In this document: positions 42,516 through 52,449 of the stretch, in pieces
Position numbering within the stretch: the stretch's first letter is position 1
How the letters are laid out: the number at the start of each line of letters is the position of its first letter
NCBI RefSeq assembly: GCF_026616895.1
Contig: NZ_JANYME010000005.1
Coordinates: 102,160 to 166,159, forward strand
Direction: 5' to 3'
Length of the DNA stretch: 64,000 nt
DNA from: Campylobacter sp. MG1
GTDB lineage: Bacteria > Campylobacterota > Campylobacteria > Campylobacterales > Campylobacteraceae
Translations under genes and position numbers: made by a program
The notes under the pieces: model-generated
Seen by the model: the letters and a program-made list of their open reading frames with translations, nothing else
What the model was told of the DNA's origin: nothing
The model's database searches: none

Positions 42516-43749
42516 TTGAAAGTCTTTCAAAATAAGCCTTATCATCAAATTCTTTTATACCAGCTAAACCCTCATCAAACGCCGCTTTAGCAACTGCTGT
42601 ACTAACCCACGCTCTAACACGCTCATCAAATGGTTTTGGTATTATTAAATCTCTTCCGTATTTTAAGTCTTTGCCATATAATTTTTTAGTTTTTTCGCTA
42701 ACTTCAAGACGTCCTAATTCGCTAATAGCTCTAGCGGCTGCAAGTTTCATTCCTGAACTAATTTTAGTAGCATGAACATCTAATGCTCCACGGAAAATAT
42801 ATGGAAAGCCTAAAACATTATTGATTTGGTTGTCATAATCGCTTCTTCCAGTAGCTACGATAACATCTGAACGAATTCTTTTTGCATCATCTGGAATGAT
42901 TTCTGGGTCAGGGTTTGCTAAAGCAAATACTATTGGGTCTTTTGCCATTGATTTTAACATAGTTTCAGTTAGCATTCCTGCTTTACTAAGTCCTAAGAAA
43001 ACATCAGCACCTTTCATAATTTCTTCAAGTGTATTTTCTTCACATTCTCTTACTAATTCTAATTTATATTTATTTAAATCAGTTCTACGAGTATTGATAA
43101 CACCTTTTGTATCAACTAAATAAATATTTTTTACACCTAAATCTTTATAAATTTTAGCACAAGCAATACCAGCTGCGCCAGCACCACAAACAACTACTTT
43201 TAAATCTTCTAATTTTTTACCTATTAAATCACAAGCATTAATAAGACCTGCTGCACTAATAATAGCTGTTCCGTGTTGGTCGTCGTGCATTACAGGAATA
43301 CCTAAATCTTGTAATCTTTGTTCAATTTCAAAACATTTTGGTGCTTGAATATCTTCAAGATTAATTCCACCAAATGTAGGTGCTATTGCACGAACAGTTT
43401 TAATAATCTCTTCTGTATCTTGAGTTTCTAGCTCTATATCAAACGCATCTACACCTGCAAACTTTTTAAATAGACAACATTTTCCTTCCATAACAGGTTT
43501 TCCAGCAATACCACCAATATTTCCAAGTCCAAGCACAGCTGAACCATCACTAATAACTGCAACTAAATTTCTTTTACTAGTATATTTATAAGCTAAACTA
43601 GCATCTTTTGCTATTTCCTCGCAAGGATATGCAACACCTGGTGAATACGCTAAACTTAAACTTGAATACTCACTCATAGGAGTCTTAATCTCGGTTCCTA
43701 ATTTACCACCTATATGATACCTTAAAGCATCTTCTCTTAAATTTGCCAT
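42502..43749 (-). CDS. malic enzyme (malate oxidoreductase, decarboxylating)
   Basis: A 415-residue malic enzyme that converts malate to pyruvate and CO2 with NAD(P). It has [18 protein letters not shown] near residue 29 and [12 protein letters not shown] near residue 68. DDQHGTAII near residue 156 contains the metal-binding Asp pair, [14 protein letters not shown] is the nucleotide fold and [10 protein letters not shown] is also present. The short form lacks the phosphotransacetylase domain of MaeB. It lies between gltX and upp, the order I recall from C. jejuni. Confidence 0.93.
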   Translation of the reverse strand: MANLREDALRYHIGGKLGTEIKTPMSEYSSLSLAYSPGVAYPCEEIAKDASLAYKYTSKRNLVAVISDGSAVLGLGNIGGIAGKPVMEGKCCLFKKFAGVDAFDIELETQDTEEIIKTVRAIAPTFGGINLEDIQAPKCFEIEQRLQDLGIPVMHDDQHGTAIISAAGLINACDLIGKKLEDLKVVVCGAGAAGIACAKIYKDLGVKNIYLVDTKGVINTRRTDLNKYKLELVRECEENTLEEIMKGADVFLGLSKAGMLTETMLKSMAKDPIVFALANPDPEIIPDDAKRIRSDVIVATGRSDYDNQINNVLGFPYIFRGALDVHATKISSGMKLAAARAISELGRLEVSEKTKKLYGKDLKYGRDLIIPKPFDERVRAWVSTAVAKAAFDEGLAGIKEFDDKAYFERLSNESN

Positions 43750-45125
43750 TATATCTCCTTTAAAAATTTGTTAAATCTTTTTATTATTTCTTCTATTCCT
43801 AAAAATTCCATCATAGCATAAATACTAGGACTAATTGTTGTTCCTGTTAGTGCTAATCTTATTAATTGTGCTATGTCTTTTATCTTAGCATTATTATTCA
43901 CTAAAAATTCTTTAGTGTTATTTTCATACTCAGCCTCACTATTTGCTGGTTTTAAATTTTCTATAAATTTAATAAATAAAGCTTTACTATTATCATTTAC
44001 AAACTTAGTAACTCCACTTTCTTCGTAAGAATTTGGCTCGTTTATAATAATTTTTGCACTATTTATCAAATCTATTAAAGTCTTAGCTCTTTCCCTTAAC
44101 ATTGTTAATAAGAATGAATAATTCTTAACACTTGAAAAATCAAATCCTAAATCTTTACAAGCATTTACTAATCTTTCATCGCTAACGCTTTTTATATAAT
44201 GAGCATTAATCCATTCTAATTTTTGTGCATTATATGTGCTTGCACCTTTGCTAACATTATCAAATGTAAAGCATTCTTTCATTTCTTGCATTGAAAATAT
44301 TTCTTGGTCTTTGTTTGAAAACCCTAATCTTAATAAGAAATTTAGTAAAGCTTCAGGCAAATATCCTAAAGCCTTATATTCCATAACATCGGTTGCTCCG
44401 TGTCTTTTGCTAAGTTTTTTGCCATCTTCTCCATTTATCATAGCTAAATGATAAAAATTAGGAACCTTAAAGCCTAAAGCTTCATAAATTATTATTTGTT
44501 TTGGAGTATTTGAAAGATGGTCATCTCCACGAACAACATCAGTTACACCCATTAAAGCATCATCAACAACCACTACGAAATTATAAGTAGGAGTGCCATC
44601 AGCACGAGCTATTACAAAATCATCTAAAATATCAGCAGCGTTAAATCTAATTTCGCCCTTTACTCCATCATTTACTATTATTTCTCCATCAAGCGGTGCT
44701 TTAATCCTTACAACTGGTTTAATTCCTTCTGGTGGAGTGCCTTTAAAATCTCTGTATCTTCCATCATATTTAGGGCGTTCTTTTCTAGCTTCTTGCTCTG
44801 CTCTTAATGAGTTTAACTCATATTCACTCATATAACAATAATAAGCATTGCCACTATCAAGTAATTTTTGAATATATTCTTTATAAATATCTAATCTTTT
44901 ACTTTGGTAAGTAATTTCCCCATCTACTTCTAAATCAACCCATTTAAAAGCTTCTAAAATAGCTTTGGTTGCTTCTTCGCTATTTCTTGCCATATCTGTA
45001 TCTTCAATACGAAGAATAAATTTACCATTATTTCTTTTAGCGTAAAGATAAGAAAAAAGTGCTGTTCTTAATCCACCAATATGTAAAAACCCTGTCGGAG
45101 AGGGTGCAAATCTAGTTATTATCAC
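43749..45125 (-). CDS. gltX: glutamyl-tRNA synthetase
   Basis: A 458-residue class I synthetase. The HIGH motif is in PSPTGFLHIGGLRTAL (residues 8-23), RIEDTD follows, and the KMSKS-like signature is KLSKRHGA near residue 238. The start codon is GTG at 45125. Campylobacterota often carry two GltX proteins, one charging tRNA-Gln first; which one this is cannot be told here. It precedes the malic enzyme gene directly. Confidence 0.95.
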   Translation of the reverse strand: MIITRFAPSPTGFLHIGGLRTALFSYLYAKRNNGKFILRIEDTDMARNSEEATKAILEAFKWVDLEVDGEITYQSKRLDIYKEYIQKLLDSGNAYYCYMSEYELNSLRAEQEARKERPKYDGRYRDFKGTPPEGIKPVVRIKAPLDGEIIVNDGVKGEIRFNAADILDDFVIARADGTPTYNFVVVVDDALMGVTDVVRGDDHLSNTPKQIIIYEALGFKVPNFYHLAMINGEDGKKLSKRHGATDVMEYKALGYLPEALLNFLLRLGFSNKDQEIFSMQEMKECFTFDNVSKGASTYNAQKLEWINAHYIKSVSDERLVNACKDLGFDFSSVKNYSFLLTMLRERAKTLIDLINSAKIIINEPNSYEESGVTKFVNDNSKALFIKFIENLKPANSEAEYENNTKEFLVNNNAKIKDIAQLIRLALTGTTISPSIYAMMEFLGIEEIIKRFNKFLKEI

Positions 45126-45191
45126 TATATTGACCTTTTGTGAAATTTTTATTGTTATAATCCCATAAAATTACTTCTTAAAGGTTAATAA

Positions 45192-45758
45192 ATGAAAAAA
45201 GTTTTTATACTACTATGTATAGCAAAATTTCTAAGTGCTGAACCAGTAGCAGCCATAATAGCAAGCGTAAATAACGAACCAATAACATCACTTGATATAT
45301 TAACTTTATCACAAAATATGAATATATCTGAAAGTGAAGCATTGCAAGCTTTAATTCAAAATAAACTATGTGTTGCTTTAGCTAAAAAATTTCAATTAGG
45401 TGTAAATTCCCTAGAGATAAACGAGGAATTATCAAAAATTGCAGCAAAAAATAATGTAAGTTTAGATACATTTTTAAATAGTTATAAAGACCAAGTAGAA
45501 ATTCTAAAAGAAAATATCAAAGAAAGTATATTAAAAAATAAATTATTTGATTTAATCGCACAAAATTACTCAAAAGATGTGAGTGAAGAAGAAATGTTAA
45601 GATTTTATAACCTTAATAAAGATAAAATGAATAATAATGATTTTGATAGCGTTAAAAATCAAATTAAGTCATACTTAATCAATGTAAACGCTCAAGAAGC
45701 TATAAAAACATATATGGAAAAAGAAGAGGCAAAGGCAAATATTAAAATATTGAGATAG
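45192..45758 (+). CDS. SurA-like periplasmic chaperone lacking a PPIase domain
   Basis: A 188-residue secreted protein with a signal peptide (residues 1-16) and the SurA N-terminal fold: ASVNNEPITSLDILTLSQNM near residue 24, then a long helical part and SEEEMLRFYNLNKDKM near residue 138. In the C. jejuni homologue at this locus a parvulin PPIase domain follows this point, as I recall. Here only a short segment continues to a final helix, so the PPIase insert is missing. It may still act as a holdase for outer-membrane proteins. Confidence 0.75.
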   Translation: MKKVFILLCIAKFLSAEPVAAIIASVNNEPITSLDILTLSQNMNISESEALQALIQNKLCVALAKKFQLGVNSLEINEELSKIAAKNNVSLDTFLNSYKDQVEILKENIKESILKNKLFDLIAQNYSKDVSEEEMLRFYNLNKDKMNNNDFDSVKNQIKSYLINVNAQEAIKTYMEKEEAKANIKILR

Positions 45759-45763
45759 AGGCT

Positions 45764-47488
45764 ATGAAAGCAAGATCAGTTTTATCATATTCTTTTAAAA
45801 AAATTTTAATTGCAACTTTTATAATAATTGAACTTGCTGGATTTTTCTTTAGCACATATAGATATATAAGTGAAACTAAAAGAATACATAAGCACCATAT
45901 AACTCACAAAATAAGTAAAGAAAGTTTAAATATTAGGCTGAATGAAAATCGTAAAGATAGCTTTTTACAATTTAGTTTATTTTCATTATTTTTAGGAATT
46001 GCCGGTCTAAGTAGCTATTTTTTATACCAAAAACAACTAAAAAAAGTAGAAAAAGACTTTGAAATCTTTACAAATAATATTAGCTCATCAATGATAACGC
46101 ACACTCCATTAAATTTAGAAAATATTAATTACATAGAATTAAAAAATATTGCAAAATCTTTAAACAATGTATTATTAGAAATTTATAATAAAGACAATTA
46201 CAACTCATTAACTAAAATGCCTAACAAATCAAAATTTTTAAAAGATATATTAAAATTAAAAAATGAAACAGAACTTCCAATTATAATAGCTTATATATAT
46301 TTAAAGGATTATGAGAATTTATTAAAAAGCAGGAGTTTTGAATTAGTTGATAAGGTAATAATAGAATTAGCTAATAGATTTTCTAATTTTGCTACAACAA
46401 TATCTAATTCTAAAGTAGCTAAGATTAGTGGAAATGGTGATTTTTTATTAGCTTTTACTTGTACTGATATAAACAATGCCCTTGATGATATGGCAATTAA
46501 ACTAAAAGAATGTTTTAGTGAAAGTATAAATTTCGGAAGTGATGGAATATATGAACAGCAAATAGGTATAGGTTTTAGCATTTTAGATAACGAAAATTAT
46601 TCAACATTAATTGATAATACATATAAAGCTGCATTATTAGCTAGTTTAAATAAAAATAAAAATTATTGTAATTTTTCATTAGAATTAGCAAAACAAATAA
46701 AAGACGATACAAAATTAGAAATAGATTTAAAAAAAGCTATTGAAAATAAAGATTTAGAAGTATTTTACCAAGCAAAAATCGGAGCAAATGATAATTTAGT
46801 AAAAGGTGCAGAAGCATTAATTCGCTGGAAAAGAGATAATAAATTTGAAAATACAGAAAGATTTATAAAAATTGCAGAAAAAAGTGATTTAATATTAAAA
46901 ATAGAAAAATTTGTAATATCTTGCGTGCATAAAGACCAATTATTTTTACAAAACAAAGGAATTTTTATACCAATTAGCGTAAATATTTCAGCTAGACACT
47001 TGCAAAATAATCAAATTATTAAATTTTTACAAACAAATTCTAAAAAATATAATATAAATGAAAAATATATAGAAATAGAAATTACTGAAAGATATGGGTT
47101 AAATGATGATAGTGCTTGTGTATTAAATGATATTAAAAATTGTGGATATATGATTAGTATTGATGATTTTGGTAAAGATTATAGCTCACTTTCATATATC
47201 AATAGCCTACCAATAGATACAATTAAAATTGATAAGAGTTTTGTAGATGGATTAAAAGCACCAAAAAATGAAATTATGAATAAAAATTCAATGGCAATTA
47301 TTGAAGGAATTATTAAAATAGCAAAATCAATGAATAAAAAAACAACAGCAGAAGGTGTAGAAACAATAGAACAAATAAACTATTTAAAACAAATAGGCTG
47401 TGATGAATTACAAGGATTTTATTTTTACAAAGGTGCTTGTCCTATTAATGAATTTTATAATTTTTACAAAGATAAATTCACAGTATGA
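45764..47488 (+). CDS. membrane cyclic-di-GMP phosphodiesterase with degenerate GGDEF and intact EAL
   Basis: A 574-residue protein. Helices at about 14-31 and 66-83 flank a short periplasmic loop, residues about 150-310 are a GGDEF-like domain whose active loop is SGNGDFLL (inactive as a cyclase), and residues about 325-565 are an EAL domain. The EAL catalytic set is present: AEALIRW, VNISARHL, IEITER, SIDDFGKDYSSL, IKIDKSF, AEGVET and LQGFYFYKG. Hydrolysis of c-di-GMP is expected, opposing the cyclases at 7.9-12.2 kb. It overlaps the polymerase gene by 4 nt. Confidence 0.9.
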   Translation: MKARSVLSYSFKKILIATFIIIELAGFFFSTYRYISETKRIHKHHITHKISKESLNIRLNENRKDSFLQFSLFSLFLGIAGLSSYFLYQKQLKKVEKDFEIFTNNISSSMITHTPLNLENINYIELKNIAKSLNNVLLEIYNKDNYNSLTKMPNKSKFLKDILKLKNETELPIIIAYIYLKDYENLLKSRSFELVDKVIIELANRFSNFATTISNSKVAKISGNGDFLLAFTCTDINNALDDMAIKLKECFSESINFGSDGIYEQQIGIGFSILDNENYSTLIDNTYKAALLASLNKNKNYCNFSLELAKQIKDDTKLEIDLKKAIENKDLEVFYQAKIGANDNLVKGAEALIRWKRDNKFENTERFIKIAEKSDLILKIEKFVISCVHKDQLFLQNKGIFIPISVNISARHLQNNQIIKFLQTNSKKYNINEKYIEIEITERYGLNDDSACVLNDIKNCGYMISIDDFGKDYSSLSYINSLPIDTIKIDKSFVDGLKAPKNEIMNKNSMAIIEGIIKIAKSMNKKTTAEGVETIEQINYLKQIGCDELQGFYFYKGACPINEFYNFYKDKFTV

Positions 47489-48690
47489 AAATCCACATAG
47501 ATTTTGACACATATTTTGTTAGTGTTGAAAGAATTTATAATCAGAATTTAAATAATATCCCATGTGCCATATTTACTGGATATGATGAAAATTTCTTTAA
47601 TAATAAAATTAATTTTAATGAATGTGATATTGCCTTCATGAATAATTTAGAATCAAAACAATCACAACAAAAAATTGATTATAGACATTTAACTATAATT
47701 GCACTTTCAAACGAAGCGAAAAAATTTGGAATTAAAGTCGGGGACAAAGCAAATAATGCATTAATAAAATGCCCTGAGCTAAAACTAATACAATCAAATA
47801 TAAATTTATACAAAAATACAAGTAAAAAAGTAAAAATATTTTTACAAAGTAAAATTCCAATATTAGAACAATTTAGCATTGATGAATTTTTTGGAGATTT
47901 AGATGGTTTCAAAAAAGATAATGAAGTTTTAGAATACGCGCAATACTTACAAAATGAGCTAATTACTAAATTTAAATTGCCTGCTAGTATAGGTATATCA
48001 AAAAGCAAATGGAGTGCAAAATTACTTACTGATTTAGCAAAGCCATTCGGAATTTATTATGAAACTGATATAAATAAAGTAATAAATGGGCTTGATATTT
48101 CATATTTTCCAGGTATAGGTAAAAAAATGCAAAATCACTTAAGAATATACGGAATTAATACATTGGATAAAGTAATATCAAATCCAAATATATTAAATAA
48201 ATATGGAAAATATGGTCAAAAATTACTACTAAGAATACAAGGTATAGACAATGAAGAAGTATTAGAAAAAAGAAATATTAAAAGCCATGGAATATCTAAA
48301 AATTTTAAACCTATAGATGATATACAAGAATTAACTAGAAGAGTAAAAATACTATCTAGATATTTATGTATATGGATTAGCAAAAAACAATTACATCCTA
48401 AAAAATTAATATTAGAAATAAAATTTGAAAATAAAACAATAAATCATTCAGAATATCTAAGCCAACCTTTTTATGAAAAAAATTTAATTGCTACAGCTTT
48501 AAAAAGTTTTCAAATATTAATAAAAAAAATAAATTTTAAAGTTCATTATATAGGCTTAAATGTATACAATTTAGAAGAAAACTATAGCGAATCATTATTT
48601 AACCCAAAAGAAAAAGAATATAAATTAAATAAAACTATAAACAATTTAAGAGAAAAATTCGGCATAGAATGTATAAAATATATAGAATAA
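47485..48690 (+). CDS. Y-family DNA polymerase (DinB/UmuC-like)
   Basis: A 401-residue translesion polymerase. The catalytic residues are Asp in HIDFDTYFVSVE (residues 3-14) and the pair in QFSIDEFFGDL near residue 131. LSNEAKKFGIKVGD, PASIGISKSKWSAKLLTDLA and a helix-hairpin-helix (FPGIGKKMQNHLRIYGI) near residue 210 follow, then the little-finger domain. It is read in the same transcript as the EAL protein. No LexA-like box was noticed. Confidence 0.88.
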   Translation: MKIHIDFDTYFVSVERIYNQNLNNIPCAIFTGYDENFFNNKINFNECDIAFMNNLESKQSQQKIDYRHLTIIALSNEAKKFGIKVGDKANNALIKCPELKLIQSNINLYKNTSKKVKIFLQSKIPILEQFSIDEFFGDLDGFKKDNEVLEYAQYLQNELITKFKLPASIGISKSKWSAKLLTDLAKPFGIYYETDINKVINGLDISYFPGIGKKMQNHLRIYGINTLDKVISNPNILNKYGKYGQKLLLRIQGIDNEEVLEKRNIKSHGISKNFKPIDDIQELTRRVKILSRYLCIWISKKQLHPKKLILEIKFENKTINHSEYLSQPFYEKNLIATALKSFQILIKKINFKVHYIGLNVYNLEENYSESLFNPKEKEYKLNKTINNLREKFGIECIKYIE

Positions 48691-48763
48691 GTGTTAAAAA
48701 AATATTTTTATAAAAAAAATTAATTTTTTTTTATTTTTTAAGTTTAATTTAAGTTTTTTAACA

Positions 48764-48769
48764 TATAAT
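48764..48769 (+). promoter_or_regulatory. -10 box of the tRNA-Glu promoter
   Basis: TATAAT 31 nt upstream of the tRNA-Glu 5' end, preceded by periodic T-rich sequence as in Campylobacter sigma-70 promoters. Confidence 0.6.
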
Positions 48770-48800
48770 GTCGGCTTTAAATTACAAAAAAACTTAAAAA

Positions 48801-48875
48801 GGCCCATTCGTCTAGCGGTTAGGACATCGCCCTTTCACGGCGGTAACACGAGTTCGAGTCTCGTATGGGTCACCA
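48801..48875 (+). tRNA. tRNA-Glu (anticodon TTC)
   Basis: GGCCCATTCGTCTAGCGGTT at the 5' end, anticodon loop CCTTTCACG (TTC), T-arm ACGAGTTCGAGTCTCGT and an encoded CCA. All four arms pair. Confidence 0.96.
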
Positions 48876-48902
48876 ATCCTCCTTTATGTTTATTTAATTT
48901 AT

Positions 48903-48961
48903 AAAAATCCTTTTTTACCTTACCCCTGTGAGATAATAACTCAAAATAAAAAAGGATTTTT
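48903..48961 (+). promoter_or_regulatory. 15-bp hairpin covering the uracil permease ribosome-binding site
   Basis: AAAAATCCTTTTTTA (48903-48917) is the exact complement of TAAAAAAGGATTTTT (48947-48961), which contains the AAGGA ribosome-binding site (48952-48956) 7 nt before the ATG. A smaller hairpin TGAG-ATAATAA-CTCA lies in the loop. The run of T that ends the stem would also make it a terminator for tRNA-Glu. Either function, or both, is possible. Confidence 0.6.
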
Positions 48962-48963
48962 TT

Positions 48964-50163
48964 ATGATTAAAGACGCGATATCTGGACTTCAGATTTTAT
49001 TCGTAGCCTTTGGTGCAATGGTATTAGTTCCTTTACTTACCGGACTAAATCCTGCAATGGCTCTTTTAGGTGCTGGGTGCGGAACGATTATTTTTCAAAT
49101 TATTACGAAATTTAAAGTTCCTATCTATCTTGGCTCATCATTTGCATTCATAACCCCTATAATTTATTCTATGAAAGAATGGGGAATTAATTCAACTATG
49201 TTTGCTTTGTTTTGCACAGGATTTGTTTATTTTATCTTTGCTGCAATTATCAAAACAAAAGGCGAGAGTTTTATTAGCAAACTTTTTCCCGCAGTTGTAA
49301 TTGGCCCTGTAATCATCGTAATAGGTCTTAGCGTTGCTGTAAGTGCAGCTGGAATGGCTATGGGTATGAGTGGCTCAACTCAAGTAATTGATAAAGATAT
49401 AGCTTTAATGCTTTCTACTTTTTCATTCTTAGTTACTATTGTAATTGCTATTTTTGGCTCAAAAATGTTTAAATTAGTTCCTATTTTAATAGGTGCTATT
49501 TGTGGATATATTTTAGCCTTTATTTTAGGCTATGTTGATACTAGTGCAATTAAAGCTGCATCTTGGTTTGCAATACCACATTTTGAAACACCTAGCATTA
49601 ATTTTAGTGCAGCAATTTTTATGATACCTGTTGCAATTGCTCCTGTAATTGAGCATATTGGTGCAGTTATGGCAATAGGTGCAGTAACTAAAAAAGATTA
49701 CACAAAAGACCCAGGTCTTCATAGAACTTTAAGCGGAGATGGTGTTGGAGTTTGTGTTGCAGGTTTAATAGGTGGTCCTCCAGTTACAACTTATTCAGAA
49801 GTTACAGGTGCAATAATGATTACAAAAAACGCACAAGTAAAAATTATGACTTGGGCTGCAATATTTGCAATATTACTTGCATTTGTGGGTAAATTTAATG
49901 CTATTTTACAATCAATTCCATTGCCTGTAATGGGTGGAGTTATGATACTTTTATTTGGAACAATTGCTAGTCTTGGAATTAAAACCTTAGTTGATGCTAA
50001 AATAGATTTAACTAATAATAAAAATTTAGTTATCGTTAGCTCGACTTTAATAGTTGGAGTAGGTGGATTAATAGCTGATTTTGGAATGATTAGCTTTGCA
50101 GGAGTTGGCTTAAGTGCCTTACTTGCAATTATTTTAAATTTAATTTTGCCTAATAAAAATTAA
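48964..50163 (+). CDS. uraA: uracil (nucleobase) permease, NCS2 family
   Basis: A 399-residue transporter with about 14 helices. The NCS2 signatures are VLVPLLTGLNPAMALLGAG near the N-terminus, LGSSFAFITP near residue 58, IEHIGAVMAIG with the substrate-binding Glu near residue 223, and GGPPVTTYSEVTGA near residue 266. The latter ending favours uracil over xanthine. It overlaps the convergent ABC ATPase gene by 14 nt. The leader hairpin may control translation. Upp at 42 kb would trap the imported base. Confidence 0.87.
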   Translation: MIKDAISGLQILFVAFGAMVLVPLLTGLNPAMALLGAGCGTIIFQIITKFKVPIYLGSSFAFITPIIYSMKEWGINSTMFALFCTGFVYFIFAAIIKTKGESFISKLFPAVVIGPVIIVIGLSVAVSAAGMAMGMSGSTQVIDKDIALMLSTFSFLVTIVIAIFGSKMFKLVPILIGAICGYILAFILGYVDTSAIKAASWFAIPHFETPSINFSAAIFMIPVAIAPVIEHIGAVMAIGAVTKKDYTKDPGLHRTLSGDGVGVCVAGLIGGPPVTTYSEVTGAIMITKNAQVKIMTWAAIFAILLAFVGKFNAILQSIPLPVMGGVMILLFGTIASLGIKTLVDAKIDLTNNKNLVIVSSTLIVGVGGLIADFGMISFAGVGLSALLAIILNLILPNKN

Positions 50164-50917
50164 AATCTTTTGGGTAAGGACTTAACACGCTATTTTGTAA
50201 TTCCTTACCTATATCACTAAATAATTCTAAATCCTTGCATACTTTTTTGCTCTCAATTACCTTGCCTTTATCAAGGACTAAAACCTCATCACAAAATAAT
50301 TTTATAATCCTTAAATCATGAGTTATTACGATATAGCTTAAATCCTTTTGAAGATTTTTTAAAGTCTTTAAAATCTTTGCTTGAATTAATACATCTAATG
50401 AACTTGTAGCTTCATCTAAAATAAGTATTTTTGGCTTAATTGAAATAGCTCTTGCTATGCTTAGCCTTTGTAATTGTCCCCCACTTAGCATTGAGCATTT
50501 TTTATCTAATAAGTCTTGATTTAATTCTAATAATTCTAAGCATTCTAAGGCTCTTTTTTTAATCTCGCTTTTGCTAAAAGTGGTAAGATTTTCTAAAGGT
50601 TCAATCAAGGCTTCATAAACGCTAAAATCAGGGTTAAAAGATGCTCTTGAATCTTGAAATACTATTTGAATTAATTTTTTATACTCTTTATTATCTTGTA
50701 TTTTTACATTGTTTAAAAATACATTTCCAGAATTTGCTTTGTAAATATTAGCAATGATTTTTGCTAAAGTGCTTTTGCCACTTCCACTAATTCCTAAAAT
50801 ACCTAAAGAATTATTCTCATCTAAATTAAAGCTAACTCCATTTAAAACTTGAGTATATTTATCGCTAAATAAATTTGAGTTTTTATATGAATATGAGATA
50901 TTTTCTACCTTAAGCAT
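50150..50917 (-). CDS. nickel-type ABC transporter ATPase (NikE/NikV-like)
   Basis: A 255-residue ABC ATPase of the dipeptide/nickel family. Walker A is GISGSGKSTLAK near residue 42, the signature is MLSGGQLQRLSIARAI near residue 143 and Walker B is LILDEATSSLD. It is the last gene of a six-gene unit whose order (binding protein, two permeases, two ATPases) matches the nikZYXWV operon of C. jejuni, needed there for hydrogenase. Confidence 0.85.
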   Translation of the reverse strand: MLKVENISYSYKNSNLFSDKYTQVLNGVSFNLDENNSLGILGISGSGKSTLAKIIANIYKANSGNVFLNNVKIQDNKEYKKLIQIVFQDSRASFNPDFSVYEALIEPLENLTTFSKSEIKKRALECLELLELNQDLLDKKCSMLSGGQLQRLSIARAISIKPKILILDEATSSLDVLIQAKILKTLKNLQKDLSYIVITHDLRIIKLFCDEVLVLDKGKVIESKKVCKDLELFSDIGKELQNSVLSPYPKDFNFY

Positions 50918-51635
50918 TGCTAACTCCGTATAATGATAAATGTGAATTAATTAATTCTTTTGTTATATTTGCTTGTGGGTTTTTAAATATATCAATACAA
51001 GTTGCTTCTTCAACAATCCTTGCATTATCCATAACATAAACATAATCAGCAAGTCTTGCAACCACTCCAAAATCATGAGTTATCAACAATATCCCTATTT
51101 TGCTTGATATTTCTTCTAATATATCTAAAACTGCAGCTTGAGAAATCAAATCCAAATCACTCGTAGGCTCATCAGCTATTATAAATTTTGCACGAGATAC
51201 TAAGGCTAAAGCTATCATAATTCTTTGAAGCATTCCGCCACTGCATTCGTGTGGATAAAGATTTAAAACGCTTTCGTTCAATTTAACTTTATTTAAAATC
51301 TCTTTTATATATTCATTATCAATTTTTAAATTCCTTGCCTTTAAAGTCTCATAAAAGCAGTTTTTGATACTAAATAAAGGATTAAAAGCTGTTCTTGGAT
51401 TTTGCATAATACAAGCAATATTTTGCTTTGAATTATCATCTAAACAAATACTCCCGCTAAGCTTTAAATTATTTGCTACATATCCCATAATAGCTGTTGC
51501 TATTAGGCTTTTTCCACTTCCACTAAGCCCTAATAAAGCCGTGATTTTTCCACTTTGTATATTCATACTAACATTATTTACTAAGGCTGTATCTTTATAA
51601 AATATATTTAAATTTTTTACTATTATTTTATCCAT
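50910..51635 (-). CDS. nickel-type ABC transporter ATPase (NikD/NikW-like)
   Basis: A 241-residue ABC ATPase: GLSGSGKSLIATAIMG (Walker A), ECSGGMLQRIMIALAL (signature) and FIIADEPTSDLD (Walker B). The ATG at 51635 (MDKIIVKNLN) is preferred over an upstream TTG. The Q-loop region is IMQNPRTAFNPLF, typical of the Dpp/Nik group. It overlaps both neighbours by a few bases. Confidence 0.85.
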   Translation of the reverse strand: MDKIIVKNLNIFYKDTALVNNVSMNIQSGKITALLGLSGSGKSLIATAIMGYVANNLKLSGSICLDDNSKQNIACIMQNPRTAFNPLFSIKNCFYETLKARNLKIDNEYIKEILNKVKLNESVLNLYPHECSGGMLQRIMIALALVSRAKFIIADEPTSDLDLISQAAVLDILEEISSKIGILLITHDFGVVARLADYVYVMDNARIVEEATCIDIFKNPQANITKELINSHLSLYGVSNA

Positions 51636-52449
51636 GACTTTCAACTTGTATTAAATTTTCAAATTTATCTCTTAAAATATCGCCTAATAAATTAAAAGCA
51701 ATAATTACAATTAACATAGCAATTCCAGGATATAAAATAAGCTCATAATGAGTTAAAATATAATCTTTTGTTTCAGCTATCATTATCCCCCATTCAGCCT
51801 GTGGTGCTTTTACCCCAAGCCCAAGCAAACTAAGACCTGAAATATGCAGCATTATATGCCCCAAATCAAGTGTGCTTAATACCAGTAGCTGCATACAAAT
51901 AGGCTTTGCAAAATGCTTTTTAAAAATCTTAAAATTACTAGCTCCACAAGTTTTGCTAATTAATACATATTCAGTATTTTTTAACTTTAAAACAATACTT
52001 CTAATAATCCTTGCATACCAAGCCCAGTGAGTTAAAGCAATGGCTATAATTATATTTAATAAACCAGTTCCTAAAATCCCTACGAAAAATAAAGCCAAAA
52101 CAATAGTAGGAAAGCATAAAAATATATCACAAATTCTCATTAAAAAATTATCAATTTTATTATTTGAAAATCCAGCTATAAAACCCACACTAACGCCTAA
52201 AACTATTATTATAATAATGGTTGAAAAGGTAGCTAGAATTGAAATATAAGCACCTTCTAAAATCCTTGAGAAAATATCTCTTCCTAAATGATCAGTCCCA
52301 AAAATATGTAATAATGAATTACTAGCAAATTTATTCGCTAAATTAATCTCATTTGCACTATAAGGTGCATAATATTTACCAAATAAAGCAAGTAAGATTA
52401 TAAAAGCACATAAAAAATACACAAAATATTCATAAATTTTCTTACTCAT
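51628..52449 (-). CDS. nickel-type ABC transporter permease (NikC/NikX-like)
   Basis: A 273-residue permease with five or six helices. The N-terminal segment has FGTDHLGRDIFSRILEGAY, the hallmark of DppC/NikC permeases, and the coupling loop is KTCGASNFKIFKKHF. I used the ATG at 52449 (MSKKIYEYFV). It overlaps NikB by 8 nt. Confidence 0.87.
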   Translation of the reverse strand: MSKKIYEYFVYFLCAFIILLALFGKYYAPYSANEINLANKFASNSLLHIFGTDHLGRDIFSRILEGAYISILATFSTIIIIIVLGVSVGFIAGFSNNKIDNFLMRICDIFLCFPTIVLALFFVGILGTGLLNIIIAIALTHWAWYARIIRSIVLKLKNTEYVLISKTCGASNFKIFKKHFAKPICMQLLVLSTLDLGHIMLHISGLSLLGLGVKAPQAEWGIMIAETKDYILTHYELILYPGIAMLIVIIAFNLLGDILRDKFENLIQVESHG

